Positions 9,232 to 17,837 of a DNA stretch of 64,000 bases are shown here, piece after piece (position 1 is the first letter of the stretch; the number at the start of each line of letters is the position of its first letter). The translations under genes were made by a program, and so were the position numbers. Source of the DNA: Paenibacillus sp. GM2 (GTDB taxonomy: Bacteria > Bacillota > Bacilli > Paenibacillales > Paenibacillaceae); the NCBI RefSeq assembly GCF_900069005.2, contig NZ_LN831279.1:3087742-3151741 (forward strand), in the 5' to 3' direction. Below the pieces are notes generated by a model that saw nothing but the letters and a program-made list of their open reading frames with translations, was not told where the DNA came from and made no database searches.

Positions 9232-12200
9232 TCATTTCGTGACTACAACGATCATTTTCTCGCTGGATGTTGCACCGGAATCATTAGCAAGCTCGCATCG
9301 ATATTCGTACGTGCCAACAGGTTTGTCATGAATAACCGTAATAGTAGTTTGTGCATTTGGCGTTCTATCATTAAGCACTTGCGTATCGATGAGAATCCCA
9401 TTCTCGTATAAACGGTAAGTCGTACCGTTTGTTCCCCACCACATATTCATACTGACTTTAAAGTTCCCATTACCATCCCAGTTATCATGGGATAGAATGG
9501 GTACAGCCGGAGCCGCTTCTGTAACGGTTACCGTATGAACATCACTTCTCGTCGTGCCTGATGTATTGGTAAGCTCCGCATAGTAACGATAAGTTCCGTT
9601 TTTTCGAAGCAGATTGGATGTGACGGCAGTTTGCGCATTTGGCGAATGATCCGTGAGGGACTGCGTATCGATCAGTACGTCATTCTCATACAATTTATAG
9701 GTGGTACCGTTATTTCCCCACCACATGTTCATGGCTATCGCATACGTCCCGTCCTTTATTCCTGTATTGTATCCTTGATTGTCCGAGAGAACCGGTTTGC
9801 CAGGGATACCTTTCGGATCGGGCCTTGGCGATGGATTCACTTTCAACTGTCCGGTTCCCTCGCTGCCCAAGAGATATGCCGCATCATTTTGGCTGTAGAA
9901 AGCTTGAAGCGGGTAAATAGTCTCTTGATTCGGGTCGGCTTGTATTTGGATCTTGTAATTCAACATTGCAATCCCATCCGCATCGGTTACTGCCTCTCCA
10001 ATAGGCTCACCCCCGTACACAGCAAAGGATACATTTTCCCCGGAGATCGCTTGACCGTTCTTATCATGCAGCTTAGCTTGCAGCAGCACCGTGTCATTGG
10101 CCCCTCCCTCAACGTCTGAAGTCTCCAGTATCGTGCTATGGTATAGCTTGAACGTCAATTTTTGCTCGGTTATTATTCCTGCCGGATCACCCGCTTGCAC
10201 GACCAAGAGGTGCTCCCCTTTAGCCGTGATTGGTGTACCGGACGTCCATGGTTCTCCATCCAACAGAATCCGAGCTTCTAGAGCTTGACCTTCCTCCGTT
10301 TCCACCGTCACAACCGGAATGACCTCATCTGCATAACTTTCTCCTTCTGCAACACCTTGAACCGTGATGATTGGAGAAGCTGCATCATGGATCCATTGCG
10401 CAGTTCTGAATTTCTTGGAATCTTTGACCTCCCCGATTCCGGAACCCCATTCGATATACCCTTTCCGCCCCGGCCCATCATTATCGTTCACAAGGAAAGA
10501 GATACTTAGGGCTTCATTCGTACTCGGTTTGACCTGTGAAATCTCTGACCAAGGAAGTGCCATTTCATAGATCGTAAGCTTTTGCACTTCATCTCTTATT
10601 ACCTGCAAGGAGCCATTCGTTACAAGTCCTTTAGCACCGGAATCCGGTGACAGCCAACGAAAGATTTGCGGTCCTTGCGGCGTATCGGAAATTCCCAGCT
10701 CATAATAGCCCCTATTCTCTCCTGGAATCCCAGCCATCATAGCAAACTGGATGCTGTCGTTCTTCCAGATTTCCTCTCCACTTGCAGGAGCGGAATGAAC
10801 ATCATCCTTTATTTTTGCCGTCAAATAGAAACTATCCGAATCCCAGTTCGCCCATATGCTGCCGTCCAAATCGGCCGGACCGGTATAATTCTGCATTTTG
10901 ACCGTTCCCTTGGATAGCTCGACGATCGGGGTTTGTGCGATGACGCCGGGGTCAACGGTACCGTCCACCTCAACCGTACCGCGAATGATCGGATTGAAGT
11001 CAAAGTTTCCTTCATAAACAAAAGGTTCTTTTCCGTCAAGATATATAGTGACTTGGACCGGATAGCTAGCTCCAAAGTCAAAACCATGGAGCGGAATATC
11101 TATTGTATCTATAGTATCCGGCGGGATTACCAAGTCTATGGCTTGATTGCCGGATTGATTACCGAACTTCCAATCTATTTGTTGAACGCTGAGCCCTTGC
11201 GCCTTTGAATGGTTATTGATTTGCACCTTCAAGCCTTCATTCTTCGAACTCACCTCTGTAATCGTAGGAGTGACCCGGACACTATATGATGGAGCAGCCT
11301 GAATGATATGCTTTAAATGACCGATTTTCCTTCCATTCGCGGTCAAATCCACTTTGAGATATCGGGTACCTTCTTCTCTCCATCCAGGTAGAGTAAAAGT
11401 CTGCGAAGCTTTCTGGCCTGCTTCCGCGCTCAATGGGTACGATTCCCCTTCAACCGTAAACGAAACGGAGAGCGCTTTGCTTGAAGCATTATTCATCTCC
11501 ATTTTAAGTGCGATAGGCTCGCCAACTACCGCCTCATCTCCTGTTAGGTTGAAGGTTGTGTCCATAGCAATGTCATCAATATCGCTTTTGATGTAAATCG
11601 GCTCTTCAGTAAGCGTCAAATACACTTTGCCTTCCATCGGTGTGTACGTCTCGGTATTCCCCATAATATCCATGATTTGAATCTGAGAATTCGTATTGAT
11701 CACCGTTTGTACGGGGGTATTGGCCCAGATGACCCGCAAGTTCTGACCGTCCTTGTTAAACTTATAGCTCGATATATTCGCATCGAAGGATTCCCGATCA
11801 ACGAATTGGGCACCGATAAGCTCTCTAGTCATCGCCGCATAAGCCGCATATGCAGGCTTCGGCGTAAATGCTCCTTTCGGGTCATTCGCATTCCGCAAGA
11901 TGCCGAAGTTATCTTCATGGTAACCGCTATCCATGCCATCGTTCATCAAGTCGTACCAGAACACTTTTTCAACACCCTCTGCAAGTGCCTGGACATGAGT
12001 GCGCACGAGATAATCGGCTTGTGTATTTTCGCTAATGCCAATGCCGCCAATAGACGTCGGCCATCCAACCTCGGTGAACCAAATCGGCTTCAATTGCCCT
12101 TGATTATACTGACGAATCAGGTCCTGCGTGCTGCGCACGTTATCAACAATGCCATCCGGAGATCGCTGGCTTTGGTATGGGTGAATGGAGACAGCATCCA

Positions 12201-14181
12201 TATACTGCAGCCCTCCAAGCTTGAACACCTCCTCCATCCAGCTGAGTGGCGTACCGGCAGTAGCCATCCCAACCACCGTGACATCGGGTCTGGCAGCTTT
12301 TACCGTTTCATAGGTTTTCTTTAGCAGCTGGAAGTAATAATCCGGGCGAGAGTCAGCGGGACCGTTGCCACGGTCACCGAATCCGCCGTTAAATTCGTTA
12401 TAAACTTCGACCCAAGGGATTTGATCTCCATACAGATTCAACAGGGCTTTCCCGTAATCGGCGAATCCTTGACGGCCTTGATCCGTATATGGCGTACTGT
12501 TCTGATCATAGAATGGATGGGTATAGTCAAGGATGATGAATGGTTTGAGACCATCCTGTTGTGTTCTTTGCATGTAAGCATCGCGATTAGCAGGCTTGCG
12601 GTACTTCCCTTTTTCGTATTCGACTGCATCCCAAGGTATCTCATCTCGAAAGTTTTTGACGCCAGCCCGGGTCAGCAATTCGCTTAACTCAGGAGTCCAT
12701 CCTTGAGGGGTTTCCCATGCAAGGTGTGTCGACATGCCAAACGGAGAACTGTCCGTTACAGTTGGATCCGTATTGGATAGACGAGCCAAAGATATCTCCG
12801 AGCTTTTGATCATCTGGCCATTCTTCACTGCGTCGATCGATAATTTAAAATAACCCAGCTGTTGTAAAGGAATGGATAGATTCAATTGCCCTCCCTGTAC
12901 CCCTTCAATTCCCTCCAACACCTTATGATCCAAATGATCGTACATCCTCCAACTCACAGCATCTCCTTGCGTTGTGATTTGGAAGGCGACAGGTTCATTT
13001 TCCAAGAAAATATTTCCCATTCTGCTCTGTTGGATTGACAGATCGGGATAAGGCGCTGTTAACACAACATTATCCAATAGGATCTCTCCACTTGATTTGC
13101 CACTGTTCAACCCGGACTTTTCCAATAAAAATTCAATTTGCTGGATGGGACCATGCCATTTGCCATCGTTCGCTCCACCGAAATGCAGATAATTTTGACC
13201 GCTGTCAAATTTATAAATTTCGATTTTCTGCCAGTTTATCGTTGGTTTTAACGAGAGTTTTTGCTGATGTACTTGTCCGGTTGCATCCTTCAAGCGCAGT
13301 GAGATCGAAGACGCATCCGCCGTTTTTATCCAGAATGCAATCTTTTGTATCGAAAGCGGTGATAAGCTCTTACCGAGCGTAATATATTTGCCGCCAGCAG
13401 TGAAATCTCCCTGTAGTTTAGCCGCATATAATCCCGATTTGGGTTCAAGCGCATCTCGAACATATCGGCCGCTTGCTCCTGGAAAATCGGTGCCAAGACC
13501 CAGTTTCCATATATCAAAACCGTCCTCGAAAGTTCCGATCTTGTTTTCCCATAGAGGAGCTTGCTGGGGAGCGATAGCAGATACCGCATCAATCCACACG
13601 TCTCCGCTCGACTGATTACTGCTCAATCCGGCTTTCTCCAGCAGAATCCCGATCCCCTGCGCAGGTCCGTGCCACACGCCATCGTTAGCTCCATTGAAGT
13701 GGAGGTAACTTGCTCCACCGTTGAAGTTCGTAATTTCGATCTTCTGCCAAACTGCAGCTAAAGGTATGGATATTTTCTGCTGATGCACCTGACCGGTTGA
13801 ATCCGTTACTCGCAGTACGATCGCTGTTGCATCGGCAGATTTAACCCAAAATTCAAGCTTCTGCATATCTAACGGAGTGAAATTTCTGCCTATCGCTACG
13901 TATTTTCCGCCACCGCTAAAATCCCCATGCAGCTTACCAGCGTACACACCCGATTGGGACACCGTTGAATCCCGTATATATTCGCCTTTCGCTCCGGGGA
14001 ACTCAGTTCCCAAGCTAAGATTCCACACCTCTTCATCGCTTTCAAAATTGCCAATGACTATGCTCTGTAAAGATTCATCTGCATATGCTGCCAACTTGCT
14101 ATTGAATAGGAGTCCGTTCATAGGCCAGGTCAATAATAGCAAAACCAACATGGAGCTTAACATCCACTTTTTTATTGCCAT
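9232..14181 (-). CDS. Secreted multimodular glycoside hydrolase (clan GH-A)
   Basis: A 1649-aa exported enzyme. Order: signal peptide (about 1-35, cut near AYA); two homologous about 165-residue beta-rich modules (about 43-205 and 216-380); a beta-sandwich linker; a TIM-barrel catalytic domain (about 470-800) of GH39/GH5-like clan GH-A type, with the acid/base Glu in VYNEFN (about 596) and the nucleophile in WFTEVGWP (about 704); Ig-like regions; a CBM9-like domain (about 1110-1290, LDGSIWANWDSDSFYL); further Ig-like segments; and two C-terminal chitinase-type modules, each with NMWWG.NGTTY.LYEN. It has no SLH or LPXTG anchor, so attachment is probably by carbohydrate binding. It is last in the operon, 53 bp after the oligogalacturonate-lyase-like gene. 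The exact substrate is not determined. Confidence 0.87.
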   Translation of the reverse strand: MAIKKWMLSSMLVLLLLTWPMNGLLFNSKLAAYADESLQSIVIGNFESDEEVWNLSLGTEFPGAKGEYIRDSTVSQSGVYAGKLHGDFSGGGKYVAIGRNFTPLDMQKLEFWVKSADATAIVLRVTDSTGQVHQQKISIPLAAVWQKIEITNFNGGASYLHFNGANDGVWHGPAQGIGILLEKAGLSSNQSSGDVWIDAVSAIAPQQAPLWENKIGTFEDGFDIWKLGLGTDFPGASGRYVRDALEPKSGLYAAKLQGDFTAGGKYITLGKSLSPLSIQKIAFWIKTADASSISLRLKDATGQVHQQKLSLKPTINWQKIEIYKFDSGQNYLHFGGANDGKWHGPIQQIEFLLEKSGLNSGKSSGEILLDNVVLTAPYPDLSIQQSRMGNIFLENEPVAFQITTQGDAVSWRMYDHLDHKVLEGIEGVQGGQLNLSIPLQQLGYFKLSIDAVKNGQMIKSSEISLARLSNTDPTVTDSSPFGMSTHLAWETPQGWTPELSELLTRAGVKNFRDEIPWDAVEYEKGKYRKPANRDAYMQRTQQDGLKPFIILDYTHPFYDQNSTPYTDQGRQGFADYGKALLNLYGDQIPWVEVYNEFNGGFGDRGNGPADSRPDYYFQLLKKTYETVKAARPDVTVVGMATAGTPLSWMEEVFKLGGLQYMDAVSIHPYQSQRSPDGIVDNVRSTQDLIRQYNQGQLKPIWFTEVGWPTSIGGIGISENTQADYLVRTHVQALAEGVEKVFWYDLMNDGMDSGYHEDNFGILRNANDPKGAFTPKPAYAAYAAMTRELIGAQFVDRESFDANISSYKFNKDGQNLRVIWANTPVQTVINTNSQIQIMDIMGNTETYTPMEGKVYLTLTEEPIYIKSDIDDIAMDTTFNLTGDEAVVGEPIALKMEMNNASSKALSVSFTVEGESYPLSAEAGQKASQTFTLPGWREEGTRYLKVDLTANGRKIGHLKHIIQAAPSYSVRVTPTITEVSSKNEGLKVQINNHSKAQGLSVQQIDWKFGNQSGNQAIDLVIPPDTIDTIDIPLHGFDFGASYPVQVTIYLDGKEPFVYEGNFDFNPIIRGTVEVDGTVDPGVIAQTPIVELSKGTVKMQNYTGPADLDGSIWANWDSDSFYLTAKIKDDVHSAPASGEEIWKNDSIQFAMMAGIPGENRGYYELGISDTPQGPQIFRWLSPDSGAKGLVTNGSLQVIRDEVQKLTIYEMALPWSEISQVKPSTNEALSISFLVNDNDGPGRKGYIEWGSGIGEVKDSKKFRTAQWIHDAASPIITVQGVAEGESYADEVIPVVTVETEEGQALEARILLDGEPWTSGTPITAKGEHLLVVQAGDPAGIITEQKLTFKLYHSTILETSDVEGGANDTVLLQAKLHDKNGQAISGENVSFAVYGGEPIGEAVTDADGIAMLNYKIQIQADPNQETIYPLQAFYSQNDAAYLLGSEGTGQLKVNPSPRPDPKGIPGKPVLSDNQGYNTGIKDGTYAIAMNMWWGNNGTTYKLYENDVLIDTQSLTDHSPNAQTAVTSNLLRKNGTYRYYAELTNTSGTTRSDVHTVTVTEAAPAVPILSHDNWDGNGNFKVSMNMWWGTNGTTYRLYENGILIDTQVLNDRTPNAQTTITVIHDKPVGTYEYRCELANDSGATSSEKMIVVVTK
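9235..9512 (-). repeat. C-terminal chitinase-type module, copy 2
   Basis: Encodes the final module of the large glycosidase (roughly the last 90 residues). It is strongly similar at protein and DNA level to the copy at 9528-9800; both contain NMWWG, GTTY, LYEN and PNAQT motifs in the same order. Confidence 0.75.
9528..9800 (-). repeat. C-terminal chitinase-type module, copy 1
   Basis: First of the two tandem modules at the C-terminus of the glycosidase. It begins at GIPGKPVLSDNQGY, the usual start of such modules in Paenibacillus and Bacillus chitinases and cellulases. Confidence 0.75.
13042..13536 (-). repeat. N-terminal beta module, copy 2
   Basis: Encodes about residues 216-380 of the glycosidase. 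It repeats the neighbouring module (13567-14055) along its length: GTDFPGASGRYVRD against GTEFPGAKGEYIRD, and YLHFGGANDGKWHGP against YLHFNGANDGVWHGP. Confidence 0.75.
13567..14055 (-). repeat. N-terminal beta module, copy 1
   Basis: Encodes about residues 43-205 of the glycosidase. It is a jelly-roll-like, probably carbohydrate-binding module duplicated in tandem. The module family was not identified with certainty. Confidence 0.75.
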
Positions 14182-14223
14182 ATCCTTTTACCTCCCTCTG
14201 CAGTATCATTTCAACCCCCGAAT

Positions 14224-14237
14224 AGTAAGCGTTTTCA
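14224..14237. promoter_or_regulatory. cre-like sequence before the glycosidase gene
   Basis: AGTAAGCGTTTTCA matches the cre consensus with one mismatch at its first base. It overlaps the stop codon of the oligogalacturonate-lyase-like gene, 43 bp upstream of the glycosidase start. In this position it could act as a roadblock inside the operon, or be chance. Confidence 0.35.
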
Positions 14238-15335
14238 TTTATTGCAATTGCATAGATCCATAATGCCAACCCAAAGCACGTCACTCACATCGGAGAACGT
14301 AAAGGTAATCTTCCGACTGTCCGGACTGAACGATGGATGCGGATGCCCCGGATGGACCCCACGGCAAGGCAGCTCGCACAGAAGTTTGGAACGCCTTGTC
14401 TCTATATCGATGAGCACGATCTTGGACATGCCTGGCTCCTGTGTATCCGCAACCGCGTATCGGCCATCGGGGCTAATGCCAACATGCCAATACCTGTAGT
14501 CTCCATTGATGAATTCATGCCGCTTTCCATGCTGATCCACGAATAAAATGCCCGAAGGTTGGTCCGGGCTATGAGGATACTTCACGAAGTATAAGCCGCT
14601 GCCGTCGAAAGCCCAAATTTCATGTCCCACGTATTCCACATGCTGACCGTATTCATCTTTTTTTTGCGAAAAAATATTGCGAGCGACTCCCGTTCTGGCA
14701 TCTACAGTCCATAACCGATCCGGGATGTGTTCCGTTGCGCCTTCATGGGAGTAAAACAATAAATCCGGATCAACCGGATTAATCATGGCATGATTGGCTA
14801 CAGGGTAGGGTTCTGCAAAATTCGGTCTAATGACCTCACGAATTTCCCCGCTTTCGGTATCCACCGTGCCGATGATCCAATACGTTTCTCTTAATGCAGG
14901 TTCAGAGGATATCAATCGCTGATTCTCTTGCCAATAAACACCCAATACCTTGCCGTTATTCGTAATCGATAAGGGTCCCAGAAATGTGCAATTGGATTCA
15001 AGCAGGCCAATTGTTCGGCGTTCACCGCTCCAGGCATCCATAGCGTAAAGTTCATTTTTGTCGAACAAATATAAAACATCATCGCAAGAAACGACGCCAC
15101 GTCCCCAAGTCAACCCTTCCTCCAGCACCTGTACATCTCCCGTTTCCGAATCGACGCGAGCAACATTTCCCGTCAATGTTTGCCGATCGATATCCGTATG
15201 AACGATCAGATGCCGGCTATCCGAGAGCCAGGTCATAGCCGTCATATAATGATGCGCTGTATCATGTCCTTCACACCCGATTGCAAGGATCGGCAGTCCC
15301 GAAGTTGGGTCTGTGAATGATCTTCTCTTAAGCAT
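14235..15335 (-). CDS. Oligogalacturonate lyase-like beta-propeller (PL22)
   Basis: A 366-aa WD40/TolB-like seven-bladed propeller protein resembling oligogalacturonate lyases, which split short pectin fragments by Mn-dependent beta-elimination. Family-type histidines are present: GCEGHDTAHHYM at the N-terminus, NHAMINPVDPDLLFYSHEG, VGHEIWAFDGSGLYF, and GHPHPSFSPD near the C-terminus (His-Pro-His metal pair). There is no signal peptide, so it is cytoplasmic. The start at 15335 has an AGGAGGGAG ribosome site; the frame continues 14 codons further upstream without one. It lies between the binding protein and the glycosidase, consistent with processing of imported uronic oligosaccharides. It could be a non-canonical PL22 relative with another substrate. 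Confidence 0.78.
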   Translation of the reverse strand: MLKRRSFTDPTSGLPILAIGCEGHDTAHHYMTAMTWLSDSRHLIVHTDIDRQTLTGNVARVDSETGDVQVLEEGLTWGRGVVSCDDVLYLFDKNELYAMDAWSGERRTIGLLESNCTFLGPLSITNNGKVLGVYWQENQRLISSEPALRETYWIIGTVDTESGEIREVIRPNFAEPYPVANHAMINPVDPDLLFYSHEGATEHIPDRLWTVDARTGVARNIFSQKKDEYGQHVEYVGHEIWAFDGSGLYFVKYPHSPDQPSGILFVDQHGKRHEFINGDYRYWHVGISPDGRYAVADTQEPGMSKIVLIDIETRRSKLLCELPCRGVHPGHPHPSFSPDSRKITFTFSDVSDVLWVGIMDLCNCNK

Positions 15336-15355
15336 GAAGCTCCCTCCTGTCTTGT

Positions 15356-15412
15356 AAGCCCCACTCTCTTCGAACATCTTGAACGAAGATACGCGTGAAG
15401 AGAAGCGGGGCT
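15356..15412. other. Intercistronic hairpin after the binding-protein gene
   Basis: AAGCCCCACTCTCTTC and GAAGAGAAGCGGGGCT form a stem of about 15 bp with one mismatch and a 25-nt loop, 18 bp after the binding-protein stop. There is no T-run on the minus strand, so it looks like an mRNA-processing or 3'-protection element that lets the binding protein be made in excess. Confidence 0.6.
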
Positions 15413-15429
15413 ATTAAAAATTATGACAG

Positions 15430-16848
15430 CTATTTGATAACGACCTTGGAAAGCACTTCCTCGTCGATCTTCTTTGCTGCCGCAGCGAGCAAGGCCTTTA
15501 CATCCGCATCTTTGTTTGAAAATACCTCCTGCAGGACGTTCGTCAATTCCGCATACGACTCTTGACCATTGTACGAAGGCTCCGGAACGCCTTTCATTAA
15601 TTGGGTAACCTCAGGATCATACCTAAACACGTTATCCGGATATTGATTGACCAGTTCTTCAACTTTTTTGCCATATTCCGAGTCCGGTTTATAGTAAGCA
15701 GGTGCTCCATACATGTAGACTTGACCTTTAGCTTTCCGGTCTTCCAGGACCAGCTTCAGCTCATCAAGCCCGCTGTCTTTGAACAAATCGAAAGTGACAT
15801 AATTAAAGGCCATTTGCTGTGTTTCCGCCGGTTCTTGCGGATTAATCACATCATAATTTCCACCGAGCACACCGGTGTGATCGCCGCCTTTTTCCATCGA
15901 CGGGATTGGCAGAATAATCAGTTCTTCTTTCTTCATGCCGCCGTTATTGATCGCATCTTCGATGCGGTCGCCCAGCACCATCGCTGCCCGGCCTTGCTTG
16001 AATAAATTATAGACGTCACCGTAGTTCAAAGCCCAGTTTTGCGGAAGCGCATTGCCCTCCCACCTTAGTTGCTTCATGAACTCCATCGCCTTCACGCCCG
16101 CTTCGGAGTTGAAGGCCGAAGAAACCTTGCCATCGGCTACAACTTGCGTGGTGCCCCCTGCGCTGTACAAGAAATTAGTCCAGTTCCATCCGCCCTCATT
16201 GCCTTTGGCCATCATCGCAAATCCGGCAATGCCTTTAGCAGGGTCGGCCGTTGCTTTTGCCGCCGCATAGAAATCATCCCAGGTCCAGTCCGGCGTTGGC
16301 AGTGGAACATTCTTCTCTTCGAATAATTTTTTATTGATCATAACCGCCATGATATAACCATTGGCTGGGATGGCGTGCATCTTCCCATCAATCATAAATG
16401 GGCTTGCCAATTTCTCGTTGAAATCATTGGCATGCTCATAATTAGCCAGGAACGGCGTTAAATCTGTCAGCCATTGATGCTCTAGCAATACCTTTCCTTC
16501 GGTTGCAGGTACCCGGAAAAAAGAGGGTGCTTGATGAGCTGCCATTTTAATACCGATTTCATCCGGCGAATATTGCCAATCATTCTTTTTTAACGTTACA
16601 TTAGGATACTGCTCCTGGAACCGATCGAGCCTTTTGTTAATAATCTCAATCCCTGCCAGATTATCCGCCTTTGGAAACTGAACCGTCATCGTAACTGGCG
16701 CCGCTTTGGTTTCCTTATTAGAGTCGGCAGACGATTCTCCGGAAGCCCCATGTTCTTTACTGCCGTTATTCCCGCTGCCACAAGCGCTTACGACCACCGA
16801 AAAAGCAAGCAGTGCAATGAGAAGCAGATTCTTTTTATTGGTTTTCAC
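15430..16848 (-). CDS. Sugar ABC transporter substrate-binding lipoprotein
   Basis: Family 1 extracellular solute-binding protein of 472 aa. The start is a GTG at 16848 with an AAAGGGGA ribosome site; the N-terminus is a signal peptide with lipobox VSAC (Cys at 23) and a Gly/Ser/Asn linker. The frame is open back to 17172, but that extension overlaps the permease gene and has no protein-like character. It follows two MalF/MalG-type permeases, the usual arrangement of an oligosaccharide importer. A gap of 116 bp before it contains a 21-bp-period direct repeat, so it may also have its own promoter. Confidence 0.92.
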   Translation of the reverse strand: MKTNKKNLLLIALLAFSVVVSACGSGNNGSKEHGASGESSADSNKETKAAPVTMTVQFPKADNLAGIEIINKRLDRFQEQYPNVTLKKNDWQYSPDEIGIKMAAHQAPSFFRVPATEGKVLLEHQWLTDLTPFLANYEHANDFNEKLASPFMIDGKMHAIPANGYIMAVMINKKLFEEKNVPLPTPDWTWDDFYAAAKATADPAKGIAGFAMMAKGNEGGWNWTNFLYSAGGTTQVVADGKVSSAFNSEAGVKAMEFMKQLRWEGNALPQNWALNYGDVYNLFKQGRAAMVLGDRIEDAINNGGMKKEELIILPIPSMEKGGDHTGVLGGNYDVINPQEPAETQQMAFNYVTFDLFKDSGLDELKLVLEDRKAKGQVYMYGAPAYYKPDSEYGKKVEELVNQYPDNVFRYDPEVTQLMKGVPEPSYNGQESYAELTNVLQEVFSNKDADVKALLAAAAKKIDEEVLSKVVIK

Positions 16849-16920
16849 TCGTTTTTCCCCTTTCTGAATTGCAATAAGGTAGGTTGCACCTCCATCATAC
16901 TTGGACGCTATTTTCGAATC

Positions 16921-16958
16921 GATGATGGATCCACGGATTGTGATGATGGATTCACGGA
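16921..16958. promoter_or_regulatory. 21-bp-period direct repeat upstream of the binding-protein gene
   Basis: GATGATGGATCCACGGA and GATGATGGATTCACGGA (16 of 17 identical) start exactly 21 bp apart, two helical turns. They lie in the gap between the permease stop and the binding-protein start, about 75 bp before the GTG. A TATGAT -10-like hexamer follows on the minus strand. This looks like a regulator site for an internal promoter. Confidence 0.4.
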
Positions 16959-16964
16959 ACTCTG

Positions 16965-17837
16965 TTACCCCTTGACGCCTGACAGGTTCAGACCATGCAT
17001 AATATTTTTCTGAAAGAACAGAAAGAAGAGCAGCGGCGGTATCATAATTACCGTCAGCACACTGAACTTCACATTCCAGGTCATGACGAAAGACTGAATA
17101 ACATCGCGGTACACCACGGTCGCAAGCGGATATTTCTCGGGCGAGGTCAAGACAAGCGACGGCCAGAACCAATCATTCCATGTCGATGTGAATGCAAAGA
17201 TAAGCAAAGTCGAGAACACCGGAACAGACATCGGTATGGCAAGCCGGAAAAAACAGCGAAGTTCGGATGCCCCATCCAGGCGGCCCGCTTCGAATAATTC
17301 CTTGTTAATGCCATCGAAAAAGCTTCTTAACAGCATAATGTTAAATGCGCTCGCCCCTGCCGGCAACCAGAATGCCCAATAGGAGTCGATCAATCCAAGG
17401 CTTTGCAGGTTTAAAAAGTTAGGAATCATATACGTCGCGCTTGGGATCATGAGCGTGCTCATAATAAAGATCGTGATTCCCTTGCGAAACGGAAGCTTCA
17501 TCTGGGAGAGACTAAACGCTGCGAGACTAACGATCATTAAAGAAACAACGGCATTTCCGCCAAAAAGAAGCAGCGTATTTATAAAAGGCCGGATTATATC
17601 CACATATTTGAATCCCTCAATATAATTGCTCCATTGAAATTGATGCGGGAATAGGCTGGGTGGAAACGTAAATATTTCCTGATTCGTCTTAAAAGAAGAG
17701 AAGACCGTCGTTGCAAATGGATACAGCATGGTCACGGCAAGTGCAAGAAGCACAAGCAGCATAAGCGCATACCCGATCTGAACCGTCCTTTTTTTGAAAT
17801 CAAACGAAGACATAATACTGCGTTCCCGATTGCTCAT
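16965..17837 (-). CDS. Carbohydrate ABC transporter permease (MalG type)
   Basis: 290-aa inner-membrane subunit with about six membrane segments, an EAA loop (FEAGRLDGASELR around residues 185-200) and the family-typical C-terminal GLNLSGVKG. Its start overlaps the MalF-type partner's stop by 4 bp (ATGA) and has a GGAAGGAG ribosome site, so the two are translationally coupled. It pairs with the binding protein at 15430. Confidence 0.93.
   Translation of the reverse strand: MSNRERSIMSSFDFKKRTVQIGYALMLLVLLALAVTMLYPFATTVFSSFKTNQEIFTFPPSLFPHQFQWSNYIEGFKYVDIIRPFINTLLLFGGNAVVSLMIVSLAAFSLSQMKLPFRKGITIFIMSTLMIPSATYMIPNFLNLQSLGLIDSYWAFWLPAGASAFNIMLLRSFFDGINKELFEAGRLDGASELRCFFRLAIPMSVPVFSTLLIFAFTSTWNDWFWPSLVLTSPEKYPLATVVYRDVIQSFVMTWNVKFSVLTVIMIPPLLFFLFFQKNIMHGLNLSGVKG

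Noticed and set aside
9240..9800. Possible CRISPR-like or satellite repeat
   Set aside because: The repetition reflects two tandem protein modules of about 90 residues, not short spaced repeats.
11677..12324. 215-codon plus-strand frame opposite the large glycosidase
   Set aside because: It lies across the catalytic domain on the other strand and its composition is that of a shadow frame.
16849..17172. Upstream extension of the binding-protein frame
   Set aside because: It would bury a clear lipoprotein signal peptide in the middle of the protein; the GTG at 16848 with AAAGGGGA is the sensible start.
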